DNA from: an uncultured Treponema sp.
GTDB lineage: Bacteria > Spirochaetota > Spirochaetia > Treponematales > Treponemataceae
Assembly: GCA_947170195.1 (NCBI GenBank)
Contig: CAMVSS010000007.1
Location: 1-37,393, forward strand
Length of the DNA: 37,393 nt
Reading direction: 5' to 3'
A model generated the notes under the pieces. That model was given only the letters and a program-made list of their open reading frames with translations. It had not been told where the DNA came from and ran no database searches. Of the stretch, positions 15,427 to 23,600 are shown piece by piece. Both the position numbers and the translations under genes were made by a program. Every line of letters starts with the position of its first letter. The first letter of the stretch is position 1.

Positions 15427-16941
15427 TTACCGTCCAAAATTTCTAATCTCCCCTTCTTTATAATCAGGATCCTTTATGCGAACCAAAGTTCCGTCCTCGA
15501 CATCAAGTCTGGTATAAATCGCACAATCATGATCCGCATTTACCCAATCGATTTTTTCTCCGGTTTTCGGATTGATGAATTCGTAATCTGCACCGTTCAC
15601 TTTTAAAGACAGGGCAGACGGCGACACGAATTCCAAGCTTTCCCCGGAATCCACTTTATTAAGCGCATTGTATGAATAGAGCTTCCATCCGTCACGCCTT
15701 GTGACAGTCTTTATGATTTTCTCAGGATGCTGCTCAAGGTCGCGCAGCACTGCAGCCTTCGCGTTCGGATGCATTGAGTCGATTTCTTTCTGACGGTCAG
15801 CGACCAGTTTTTCTCCGGCCGAAAGTATTTTTTCAGTCTCTTCCGGTGAATACTGCGCCTCGATTGTTGCCGCGAGGAGATAAGGAGAATCGCTCGCACC
15901 AACAGTAGTTTTGTCCGCGTCGCCACGGTTATAGTAGAAGCCCGTGGTGCTTTCGCGATGCGCGACCTCACCGAGCGAGGCGATGAACGGAGCAGCTTCT
16001 TCCATTGAGATCTTTCCGTCGAGGGCATCGAGAGCCTTTCGGTATGCGCGGGTCACCATTGCGACATAGTACATTGACTTCATGCGTCCCTCAACTTTTA
16101 TAGCGTCAACGCCGGCTTTTTTCATGTCATCGAGGTGGTCGATCATGCACAAATCTTTTGAAGAGAGAATTGCAGTAAAATCTTCTCCCTCAAAGACCGG
16201 GAAAAGCTCGCCCGGACGCTGACGTTCCTGAAGACGGAGAATTCCAGAACCTGCGATTTCCTTTGCCGCAGCAGGAGAAATAACGCCGCCCTCCGCATTC
16301 AAACGCGCAAGCTCCGCTGACAGGGAACGCTCTACGCCGAGGTCATATTCCCAGCGGCATGTGTGTGAGCAAAAACCGCTCTGGGCAGAACGCCCCGTAA
16401 GATACGCGCTCATGAGGCAGCGACCTGAATAAGCGATGCACATTGCTCCGTGTCCGAAACACTCAAGCTCCATGTCAGGGTTCGCGTCCTTTATCTCCCT
16501 AATTTCATCGAGAGACACTTCCCTTCCAAGAACGACGCGCTTAAAGCCCAGGTCGCGGTACATTTTTACAGCTTCCTTGTTCATGCACGAAGCCTGTGTC
16601 GAGAGATGAAGATGCGCGTTAGGGAATTCCTTCTGAAGGATCTTTACCATGCCCAAATCCTGAACGATGAACGCATCAATCGGATAGAGCTTGAAGTAGT
16701 CGAGATTCTTCATGAACATGTCGATGTCGTGATTGTGGAACGCTATGTTGAGCGCACAGAACAGACGTTTATTCGGATACTTTTTTTTCAGTTCGATTAC
16801 GCGCTTATACTCATCCTCGTAAAAATTGTCGGCCTTGATTCTGAGCGAAAAGCGTTTTAAGCCGATGTAAGCGGTATCAGCGCCGTAATTATAAGCATAA
16901 GCAAGTTTGTCAACATTTCCTGCAGGGCAAACTAATTCCAT
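15427..16941 (-). CDS. U32 family peptidase-like protein (tRNA/cofactor hydroxylation type)
   Basis: U32 proteins were named peptidases, but several characterised members (TrhP, UbiU/V, RlhA) carry Fe-S clusters and support hydroxylation of tRNA, quinone or rRNA. The U32 signature is visible: ELECFGHGAMCIAYSGRCLM, then SGFCSHTCRW, giving the conserved Cys set. The N-terminus MELVCPAGNVDKLAYAYNYG is typical, as is VKVEGRMKSMYY in the form IKVEGRMKSMYYVA. An inserted region near 205-245 (LSAELARLNAEGGVISPAAA) separates the two halves. The 504 residues are a usual length with the C-terminal extra domain. A TrhP-like tRNA 5-hydroxyuridine role seems most likely but is inference. GGAG before the ATG supports the start. 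Confidence 0.85.
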   Translation of the reverse strand: MELVCPAGNVDKLAYAYNYGADTAYIGLKRFSLRIKADNFYEDEYKRVIELKKKYPNKRLFCALNIAFHNHDIDMFMKNLDYFKLYPIDAFIVQDLGMVKILQKEFPNAHLHLSTQASCMNKEAVKMYRDLGFKRVVLGREVSLDEIREIKDANPDMELECFGHGAMCIAYSGRCLMSAYLTGRSAQSGFCSHTCRWEYDLGVERSLSAELARLNAEGGVISPAAAKEIAGSGILRLQERQRPGELFPVFEGEDFTAILSSKDLCMIDHLDDMKKAGVDAIKVEGRMKSMYYVAMVTRAYRKALDALDGKISMEEAAPFIASLGEVAHRESTTGFYYNRGDADKTTVGASDSPYLLAATIEAQYSPEETEKILSAGEKLVADRQKEIDSMHPNAKAAVLRDLEQHPEKIIKTVTRRDGWKLYSYNALNKVDSGESLEFVSPSALSLKVNGADYEFINPKTGEKIDWVNADHDCAIYTRLDVEDGTLVRIKDPDYKEGEIRNFGR

Positions 16942-16967
16942 CTCTTTCTCCCTAAAAATAAGCTATT

Positions 16968-17013
16968 GGGCACCTCGAAAAGCTCACCGATTCTTCGATT
17001 TTTCGAAGTCCCC
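16968..17013. repeat. R2 dispersed palindromic repeat between two minus-strand genes
   Basis: The left arm is GGGCACCTCGAAAA and the right arm is TTTTTCGAAGTCCC. A second smaller perfect hairpin CTTCGA-TTTT-TCGAAG lies at 16993-17008 inside it. It sits between the stop of the esterase-like gene and the U32 start. Confidence 0.6.
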
Positions 17014-17026
17014 TGTTGATTGATTT

Positions 17027-18058
17027 TCAAAAACCAGCTGGGTTTTGAACCTGACTTTCTTCATCCGCTGCAAAACTTGATTTTTCAAGGACCAAACCGA
17101 TATCGTAAACACTCTCGTTGCTATGATCCTGATTCGTTATCATCTTTCCGATTTTTTCGACTGCAAGATGAGACTCACTCAAAAATTCATCGGCGAGCTG
17201 AAACATCGGCATCATTCCCTTCCAGACGTCAAGGACACATTCGCAGCCGACATTCTTCAGCATGCTCTGGAAAACCACCGCATCATCATAGAAGAGCTCT
17301 TTTTCTCCCATCTGAATGAACACCGGCGGCAGGTCAAGCAGAAGCTCGCGAGAAGCCTTGAGCGGGGAAATGAGCGGCTTTTTCCAGTTTTCCTGAAAAG
17401 TAAGATGCTCTGAACAAAGCCGTATGGAATCCGCCGTAAAAACATCGTCCGAATTCTTTTTTATTGAAAATTTGTCGCTGTCCTCGCTGAGGTCGAGCCA
17501 TGGGCTGAACAAAATTATCTGCCTTACGACCTTCTTGAAAATCGATTTGAGCGTAAATGCCAGAGCCATCGCAAAAACAGCACCGCTTGTATCAGCCGCG
17601 ATCAGAATCTCAGGTTGTTTTTCTGATTCTGAAGAATCGGAAACAGAAAGCGAAAGAGAAAGTTCAGTGTAAACGGCCTGAAAAACAGACTGTATATCTT
17701 CCAGAGGAGCAGGAAAAGGATGAGCCGGAGCCAGACGGAACTCAGGAACGACGGTTCGGCTGGCAGTAGCATTGGCCAAAGCAGCTGCAAACGCGCGCGT
17801 TGATTTTCGCGAGCCGCCCACAAAAGAACCACCGTGAATATAGATGAGAATTCTGTTCGTTGAATAAATCTCCGGGATGAGGACATCGCACTTAACCTTT
17901 CCGTATTGCTTTTCCGAAAGCTCGACATGGTTTGGAAGAAAAACTGTAGAGAAGATTTTATCCAAACGGTCTCGGAAATTGTATACATCAATCTTTGAAG
18001 TGAAGTTAAGATTTTTCAGTTTTTTGATTGCGCTCTGTCTTTCTCTAAAAGAACTCAT
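17027..18058 (-). CDS. esterase-like alpha/beta-hydrolase with lost catalytic residues
   Basis: This looks like a member of the hormone-sensitive-lipase esterase family (alpha/beta hydrolase fold-3). IYIHGGSFVGGS (His75-Gly76-Gly77) forms the oxyanion hole and FRLAPAHPFPAPLED is the family signature. The active site is degenerate. The nucleophile motif GDSAGG reads ADTSGA (155-160), putting Thr157 at the Ser position. The Asp of GxxDxL is Glu254 (GEKELF), and the His of GMxHxF is Pro284 (GMMPMF). A low-complexity Ser-rich loop (TELSLSLSVSDSSES, about 131-145) precedes it. The protein is therefore probably not a classic esterase. It could be a binding or regulatory pseudoenzyme or have a changed mechanism. 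No Shine-Dalgarno is seen. It diverges from metA across a 73-bp gap with a large inverted repeat. Confidence 0.85.
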   Translation of the reverse strand: MSSFRERQSAIKKLKNLNFTSKIDVYNFRDRLDKIFSTVFLPNHVELSEKQYGKVKCDVLIPEIYSTNRILIYIHGGSFVGGSRKSTRAFAAALANATASRTVVPEFRLAPAHPFPAPLEDIQSVFQAVYTELSLSLSVSDSSESEKQPEILIAADTSGAVFAMALAFTLKSIFKKVVRQIILFSPWLDLSEDSDKFSIKKNSDDVFTADSIRLCSEHLTFQENWKKPLISPLKASRELLLDLPPVFIQMGEKELFYDDAVVFQSMLKNVGCECVLDVWKGMMPMFQLADEFLSESHLAVEKIGKMITNQDHSNESVYDIGLVLEKSSFAADEESQVQNPAGF

Positions 18059-18063
18059 AACGT

Positions 18064-18102
18064 CTTAATATAGTAAATTATGAAAAAATTTGCTATATTA
18101 AG
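18064..18102. promoter_or_regulatory. 16-bp inverted repeat in the metA divergent promoter
   Basis: The arms CTTAATATAGTAAATT (18064-18079) and AATTTGCTATATTAAG (18087-18102) are reverse complements except for one base, with a 7-nt spacer. TATATT in each arm could be the -10 box in each direction. The site is a candidate operator for coordinated control of metA and the esterase-like gene. Confidence 0.5.
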
Positions 18103-18131
18103 AGCCGATTTTATTCATCGAGGAGAAAGCC

Positions 18132-19037
18132 ATGCCAATAAAAATCCAGTCAGACTTGCCTGCAAGAAAAACCCTAGAAAAAGAAAATATCTTCGTGATG
18201 ACGGAAAAACGAGCATCTTCTCAGGATATCCGACCTCTGAAAATCGCGATCGTAAATTTGATGCCGACAAAAGAAGCGACTGAGACACAGCTTCTGCGCC
18301 TTTTGGGAAACACTCCGCTTCAGATTGACATCTCCCTCGTCAGAATGGAAGGGCATGAATCAACCCATGTCAGCTCAGACCACCTCGAGAAATTCTACAT
18401 TTCATCAAGCGAAGTGTTCAAGAACAAATATGACGGAATGATAATCACCGGCGCGCCAGTTGAGCAGATTCCATTTGAGAAAGTCGATTACTGGAACGAA
18501 CTGTGCAAAATCATGGATTACGCAAAGAAAAACGTCTACAGCACGCTGTACATTTGCTGGGGTGCGCAGGCCGGTCTTTACCACAACTATGGCATAGACA
18601 AGCAATCTCTCAACGAAAAACTCTTCGGAGTCTTAAAAAATCATCGAACCGTAACGGCAGACCCGCTCATGAGGGGTTTCGACGACATTTTCCCGGTTCC
18701 GACTTCACGCCACACCACGGTAAAAAAATCGGACATAGAGGCGGTCAAAGACCTCAAGATCCTTGCGGAAAATTCTGACGGTGACATCACGATCTGCAAA
18801 TCGAAGGACAACCGATCAATCTTCATGACCGGTCACCTTGAATATGACACAGACACGCTCGCAAACGAATACTGGCGCGACAAAAACAAGGGTCTGGAGA
18901 TTCATATTCCGCGGAACTACTTTCCGGACGACGACAATACAAAAAAACCTGCGAACACATGGCGCAGCACAGCCCATCTCTTCTACTCGAACTGGCTGAA
19001 CTATTACGTCTATCAGGAAACTCCTTACGAACTGTAA
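18132..19037 (+). CDS. metA: homoserine O-acyltransferase, predicted O-acetyltransferase
   Basis: This enzyme activates homoserine for methionine synthesis. It belongs to the MetA family (glutamine amidotransferase-like fold). The 301-residue length is normal. Catalytic residues align exactly by number with characterised MetA: Cys142 in ICWGAQAG, and His235/Glu237 in TGHLEYD. Residue 111 is Glu (TGAPVEQI). In Bacillus cereus MetA, Glu111 selects acetyl-CoA, whereas Escherichia coli has Gly111 and uses succinyl-CoA. Acetyl transfer is therefore predicted. GAGGAG six bases before ATG decides the start; MPIKIQSDLPA is the family's usual N-terminus. No SAM riboswitch could fit in the 73-bp upstream gap. 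Downstream there is no other methionine gene in the window. Confidence 0.95.
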   Translation: MPIKIQSDLPARKTLEKENIFVMTEKRASSQDIRPLKIAIVNLMPTKEATETQLLRLLGNTPLQIDISLVRMEGHESTHVSSDHLEKFYISSSEVFKNKYDGMIITGAPVEQIPFEKVDYWNELCKIMDYAKKNVYSTLYICWGAQAGLYHNYGIDKQSLNEKLFGVLKNHRTVTADPLMRGFDDIFPVPTSRHTTVKKSDIEAVKDLKILAENSDGDITICKSKDNRSIFMTGHLEYDTDTLANEYWRDKNKGLEIHIPRNYFPDDDNTKKPANTWRSTAHLFYSNWLNYYVYQETPYEL

Positions 19038-19088
19038 GGGCAAAAACAAGCACTTCCGGCCAGCTCTTTTAGCTGACGACCTCCGGTA

Positions 19089-20210
19089 TCAGAGCTTATC
19101 TGCCTGAATCAGTATGGTAAGCTCGTGCTTGTTGTAGTTCAGGTGAACGATTCTTGAATTCTCTATTGCCGCGAAAGTTGCAATCAGATCCCAGTTGATT
19201 TTTCCCTGCATCTTTATTGTACAGATTATGTTTCGCACGCGCTGACTTTTGAGCCAGAGCTGAATCCATTCAAGCAGTCGCTCAGGGTAGCAGATCACAT
19301 CGCTGAAAAGCCAGTCTATTTTCTGCACGCCGAGCGCGGAACAGACTTCCTCCGGCTTCAATGTAAACGCATCGTGAGCACGGAAAATTACATGGCTGTC
19401 GTTCATCAGGGACGGAGCGAGTTCCGCGCGGTCAACGGCGAGCACTTCAGCACCGAGCTGTCTCAAAACCCATGTCCAGCCACCAGGACATGCGCCAGCC
19501 TCGAAGCAGCGGCTTGCCCGGCTTGTCCGGCTTGCCCGGCATCCTGAGCCATCAGCGTTTTCTTCGCCGCCAGAAATTTCCCCATGCGGAAGCTCCTCAC
19601 CGAAAAACGTGTGGAACAGGGTGAGGCTTTCCTGAATCTTGAGGTAGGCGCGGCTCGGAGGATTCTCATGGTCTTCCTCAAACTGAATGCGGCCTGCGGG
19701 AAGCGGACTTGTCGTAAGTGCGCTCGCAATCATCGTGTTCTCGTCGATGAGCGTAAACAGTCCCATCGGGGAATTAGGCACGTTCGCCGGGAATTTTCTG
19801 ACTTTCAGATTTATGTAAGGAAGTTTGTCCTGAATCAGGCTCGCACGCCGGAAAAACTGGTACTGATACGGCGCCCAGTTGCGCTGAATCTGTTTGAGAG
19901 CAGAAGCCGCATCTCCGATGGACTCAAATCGAACCAAAAATGGTTCTAGCATTGTCGTGCTCGCCCAATAAGGCATTGAAGCAGCATCCACGTCAGGATT
20001 GAAATCAGGGGCGTAGAGAAGGTCTCCGAACCAGCCCGAAAGCTCCCCGGAATTTTTTGAACCAGGCGCACAAAAAGCCTTGCCATCGATTGTTGGTGCA
20101 GAAACCACGGAACCGTAATTAAAGCGGTCGGCAAGCTCCGCCTCAAGAAGATTTTTCATTTCTGGGAAAGCAAGAAAAGCCCTTCCCTTTAGTTTTTCGA
20201 TTGTTGCCAA
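19089..20210 (-). CDS. RlmM-like 23S rRNA ribose 2'-O-methyltransferase
   Basis: This is probably an rRNA cytidine 2'-O-methyltransferase of the RlmM/FtsJ class, using S-adenosylmethionine. The N-terminal half is the variable RNA-recognition part. The methyltransferase part begins at SRAYLKIQESL (first catalytic Lys). The SAM loop is FEAGACPGGWTWVL, then VDRAEL, SDVICYP (Asp), TIKMQG (Lys) and NKHELT (Glu). The full K-D-K-E tetrad is therefore present. Just before the SAM loop is an extra stretch of about 30 residues, GEISGGEENADGSG then CRASRTSRASR, encoded partly by 9-bp tandem repeats. The start is TTG at 20210, supported by AAGGA eight bases upstream; the next ATG would remove 17 residues. 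The PilZ gene is 19 bp upstream, so the pair is probably one operon. Confidence 0.85.
   Translation of the reverse strand: MATIEKLKGRAFLAFPEMKNLLEAELADRFNYGSVVSAPTIDGKAFCAPGSKNSGELSGWFGDLLYAPDFNPDVDAASMPYWASTTMLEPFLVRFESIGDAASALKQIQRNWAPYQYQFFRRASLIQDKLPYINLKVRKFPANVPNSPMGLFTLIDENTMIASALTTSPLPAGRIQFEEDHENPPSRAYLKIQESLTLFHTFFGEELPHGEISGGEENADGSGCRASRTSRASRCFEAGACPGGWTWVLRQLGAEVLAVDRAELAPSLMNDSHVIFRAHDAFTLKPEEVCSALGVQKIDWLFSDVICYPERLLEWIQLWLKSQRVRNIICTIKMQGKINWDLIATFAAIENSRIVHLNYNKHELTILIQADKL
19510..19540 (-). repeat. 9-bp tandem repeat within the RlmM-like gene
   Basis: On the plus strand CGGCTTGCC, CGGCTTGTC and CGGCTTGCC follow one another, with a partial fourth unit. They encode Arg-Ala-Ser type triplets in frame, so gain or loss of a unit would not shift the reading frame. 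Confidence 0.8.
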
Positions 20211-20229
20211 TTTGGATTTCCTTTTCGGG

Positions 20230-20601
20230 TTAAACGAACAAAGACTGTGTGTCTTCCTGAGGAATGGTTTCTTCGGCGGTGTCGTTTTTTAGCAGCGATA
20301 TATACGAAGTGAGCTTTGAGGAATCTTTTGACTGAAGGATCGAAAATCCGACCAGGGTCTTTCCGTCCTCTTCCCGAACCCAAGCAGGAGTTACCAATAG
20401 ATTCAGAGATTCAGTATTTTTTCTTGAGAGTCGGAGACGCACTTCGTATTCTTTTTCAAGATCCACTGCTGGCGGAACAGTATATGTCACCTTGCAACCA
20501 GTCAAACTGATATCATCAAGAATACCGCTTACGATACAAAGCTCGTCGCATTCAACGCGTCCGAAATCATCATATCGTTCCTCTCTTCGCATTTCTTTCA
20601 T
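20230..20601 (-). CDS. PilZ domain protein, c-di-GMP receptor candidate
   Basis: This small soluble protein of 123 residues has the PilZ cyclic di-GMP-binding signature. RREERY near the N-terminus supplies the RxxxR motif, and DDISLTGCKV (about 29-38) supplies DxSxxG. The rest is a beta-barrel-like sequence ending in an acidic tail. It probably binds c-di-GMP and works by protein contact, since no output domain is attached. A strong promoter sits only 8 bp before the ATG, and no Shine-Dalgarno is present. A second in-frame ATG three codons later (20592) is possible. It is upstream of the RlmM-like gene on the same strand. Confidence 0.85.
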   Translation of the reverse strand: MKEMRREERYDDFGRVECDELCIVSGILDDISLTGCKVTYTVPPAVDLEKEYEVRLRLSRKNTESLNLLVTPAWVREEDGKTLVGFSILQSKDSSKLTSYISLLKNDTAEETIPQEDTQSLFV

Positions 20602-20609
20602 AGCATATA

Positions 20610-20638
20610 ATTATGAACGATTTCACATGGAGTGTCAA
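20610..20638 (-). promoter_or_regulatory. promoter of the PilZ gene, likely leaderless
   Basis: On the minus strand TTGACA (20638-20633), 17 bp, CATAAT (20615-20610). The -35 is a perfect match and the -10 matches 5 of 6. The start codon at 20601 is only 8 bp past the -10 box, so the transcript would begin within about two bases of the ATG. Confidence 0.6.
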
Positions 20639-20696
20639 AAGGACAACGCAGAACAAACGGCGTTAAAATCAGAAGTTCAGCAAATGCAAGTTTTTT

Positions 20697-23600
20697 CTAG
20701 TTCTTTACGACCATGACTTTTCTCGTCTCGTCGATCTCCGGGCCTACCACGCGGACAAAGTACATTCCTCTGGCAACCGATTTTCCCTTGTTGTTAGTTC
20801 CGTTCCACTGATAGTAGTGCGTTCCCGCGCTGACCCGCCCCTTTGAGAGACGCTTTACGATGTTTCCGTCCAATGTCATCACGTACACGTTCAGGGTTCC
20901 TTCCTTCGGCATGACGACCTCAACGACAGTCTGCTCCTTTACGTTGGAATCAATGACGTTGTTGAGTATGGTGACTCCGCCACGCTGCTGAACTATGTCG
21001 CGAGTCACGAACGACCAGAGATCTGCAAACGAATAATCACCCGCGCCCATGTTCGTTGACGGCATCCAGAGCGCATAGAGCGGGATTCTGTCTGTCGTGG
21101 AGTCTCCGTCGTGGTTTATGGTTATGTAGCCGTTTGAGTCGAGCACAAATCCGCCGGTATTTGCAGAATCACTCTTGAGCGCGAACAGGAACTGATATTC
21201 CTTCTTGTTTCCGAAATGGAACACCGAGTTCGGCATGGTAAAATTCTTGAGCAGAGCAGAACCAGTGACCGCAGATATGTCCGATATGATGCTGAGGGAA
21301 TTCGTATTGTAAGATGTTGAGAGCGAGTCGAGCTTTGAAGGAAGCCAGATTCGCCATGAGAGTCCTGTATGTTTGTTGAACTTGTCGCTTATCCAAGACG
21401 GATTGAGATTGTCCTTGCAGTCAGGGATGACGACAAAAGTCTCACCGTTCTGAGGCGCAAAGTAGCCAGAAGAGTCCGTGCCGCCGACAAACTGAACCTG
21501 GAAGACGATATCGTTTCCGGTTTTCAGAGTTCCTGATTTTCCTGCATCGGCATAAAAATCGTGCACTGAATAACCGTCCGTTTCGGTCGCAGATTTTGTT
21601 CCATAAATTGATTTTTCATTCCAGCCGTCATCGTTAGTCGAGTTAGCATACGCATAAAGGACGTTCACAGCGTTCAGTGCGAAATCACTTATGGCATGGC
21701 AAGCATGGAGCGATATGCTGTTACGGAATTTATCCTGAATCGGAGAGGCATTTTCCGTACCAAAAATATTCGTTACGCTCTCAAGGCCGTCAGAATTGCT
21801 GACCCTGAGCCATGTCGTCTCAATATCCGAAAGCGTTATGTTTCTGTTCAACGTCAAAAGCAGCGCCGTGTATTTTTCCGAGTGAGGACTTGCAAGCGAA
21901 ACCGATTCCACGTAAAGATCAGAGCACACATCGGTTGTATCCTTGTCATCAGAATCAGAAAGAACAAATTCAAGATTTGATTTTATCAGATTCATTACCG
22001 AAGCAAGCTCTGATTCACCGAGATGATTCAGGATAACTCCGCCATGACCAAGAGGTTTCGTAAAGACCATATAAAGTTTGTTCTGAGCTATCGGCGCAAG
22101 GCTCAGCGAGAAAGACGGAGGAGTCACATCAACCGTGTGGAGTTTTTTGACCGATGAGCCTGAATCAACTTCAATCAGTCTGTTTCCGGCGAGATCGGTT
22201 ATATACGAAAGTGACGGGTCATAGGTGACGACAAAAGTTGTCCTCAACGGAAGCGATCCGGAATCCGCCGAATTCAGCGCGAGGTTCAGATAAAGGCCGT
22301 CGTTCTTAGTATTTACAGCAGTTGCGCTGGCTTTCTGAAAGAGTCCGCTTTTTACGTTCTGAGAGATTGAAGGACCGGTGAAAGAGCGCGGAGAAGATTC
22401 AGAAGAATCGAGGCTGTATACATATGTGAATGCAGATATCGCGTCATCAAGACTTGAGCGTCTTATTCCGCCGGAAGTTTTTTCCGCTCCGGTCACGAAA
22501 GGCCTGGCTCCGCCGGCGTTCTCAGGAATATCAAATCCAGAAAGAAGCACTCCGCCTGAACTCCAACCGTTCATAGTTACCCATTTGTAAGAATCTGTCA
22601 GGGAGTAAGCAGGAGTATTGTCAAAAAGATGAAGCTCGACGTTGGCAATCGTCGTTCCCGTGTTAGTAGCGGCCGCACCGATAACTTCATATTGTCGCTC
22701 CGAGCTTGACACGACAGAAGTCCAGTCCCAGCCTGTATCTTCCGTGCCCAAATCGCTGACATAAACGGCAAAGACAGGGTTAGAGCTGTCCCAAGCCCCG
22801 TACAGCCCGGAACTGCTTGTATTGACGGTGCGTGAAAGTGCATGATTTCCGGTCATCGCAGTATCGAGAGTGTTGTTAAGCGAATTACCGTCAGCATCGA
22901 CCGCCAAATCCGTAATCGAATCATTTGCGATGCACGTTATCGCTCCGGACGGTGCAGAAGAATGATTTATGTAGCCGATCCATTTATGAAATGAGCTTGA
23001 ATCATACGATATAGAGCCATCAACATAGCCTGCAACCGAAAGCCTCAGGCGCGAAATCTGATTTGTGTCTGAGGTACCGACAGTCAGAGAAAAATTCCTG
23101 TACAGAGAATGAGGAGATCCGCCTGCACGAGAAAAAGCATCCACATTTCCCGAAGCAAAAGTTGCAAGCCCCGCAACAGTGAACCCTGACGCGTTGTTTG
23201 TTATTTCCCCGAGAGATGATGTTGCCCGCACGTTCTGATCGCCGCCGTCATACAAAAGCGAGCCGATGTTTACCGGTTCAGAATATCTGAATTCGATAAA
23301 ATTGTGGGCATCGTAATATTTCTGGCTGTCCGCAGTTCCGCTGTTTTCGGAATGTAATTCCTGCCCGATGTAAACTCCCGTAAGTACAGGATGACATTTG
23401 TCATAGGTTGATGTGAAAGAAGATTCACTTCCTGTGCCATAGTTTTTTCCCATCGTGTGACCGTATTTTGCAGAAAAAACTCCGACCATCATCGAAAGAT
23501 CCGTCGTGACAGACTGATGATTTCCTTTTCGATCCGTAGAAACTTCATTTCCAGTCTCAGATGCCGTGGCATCCGTGTTCCAAGTCCGGGACGAATCCGA

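Noticed and set aside
18059-18131. SAM riboswitch for metA
   Set aside because: The gap is only 73 bp and is mostly filled by an AT-rich inverted repeat; no riboswitch core fits.
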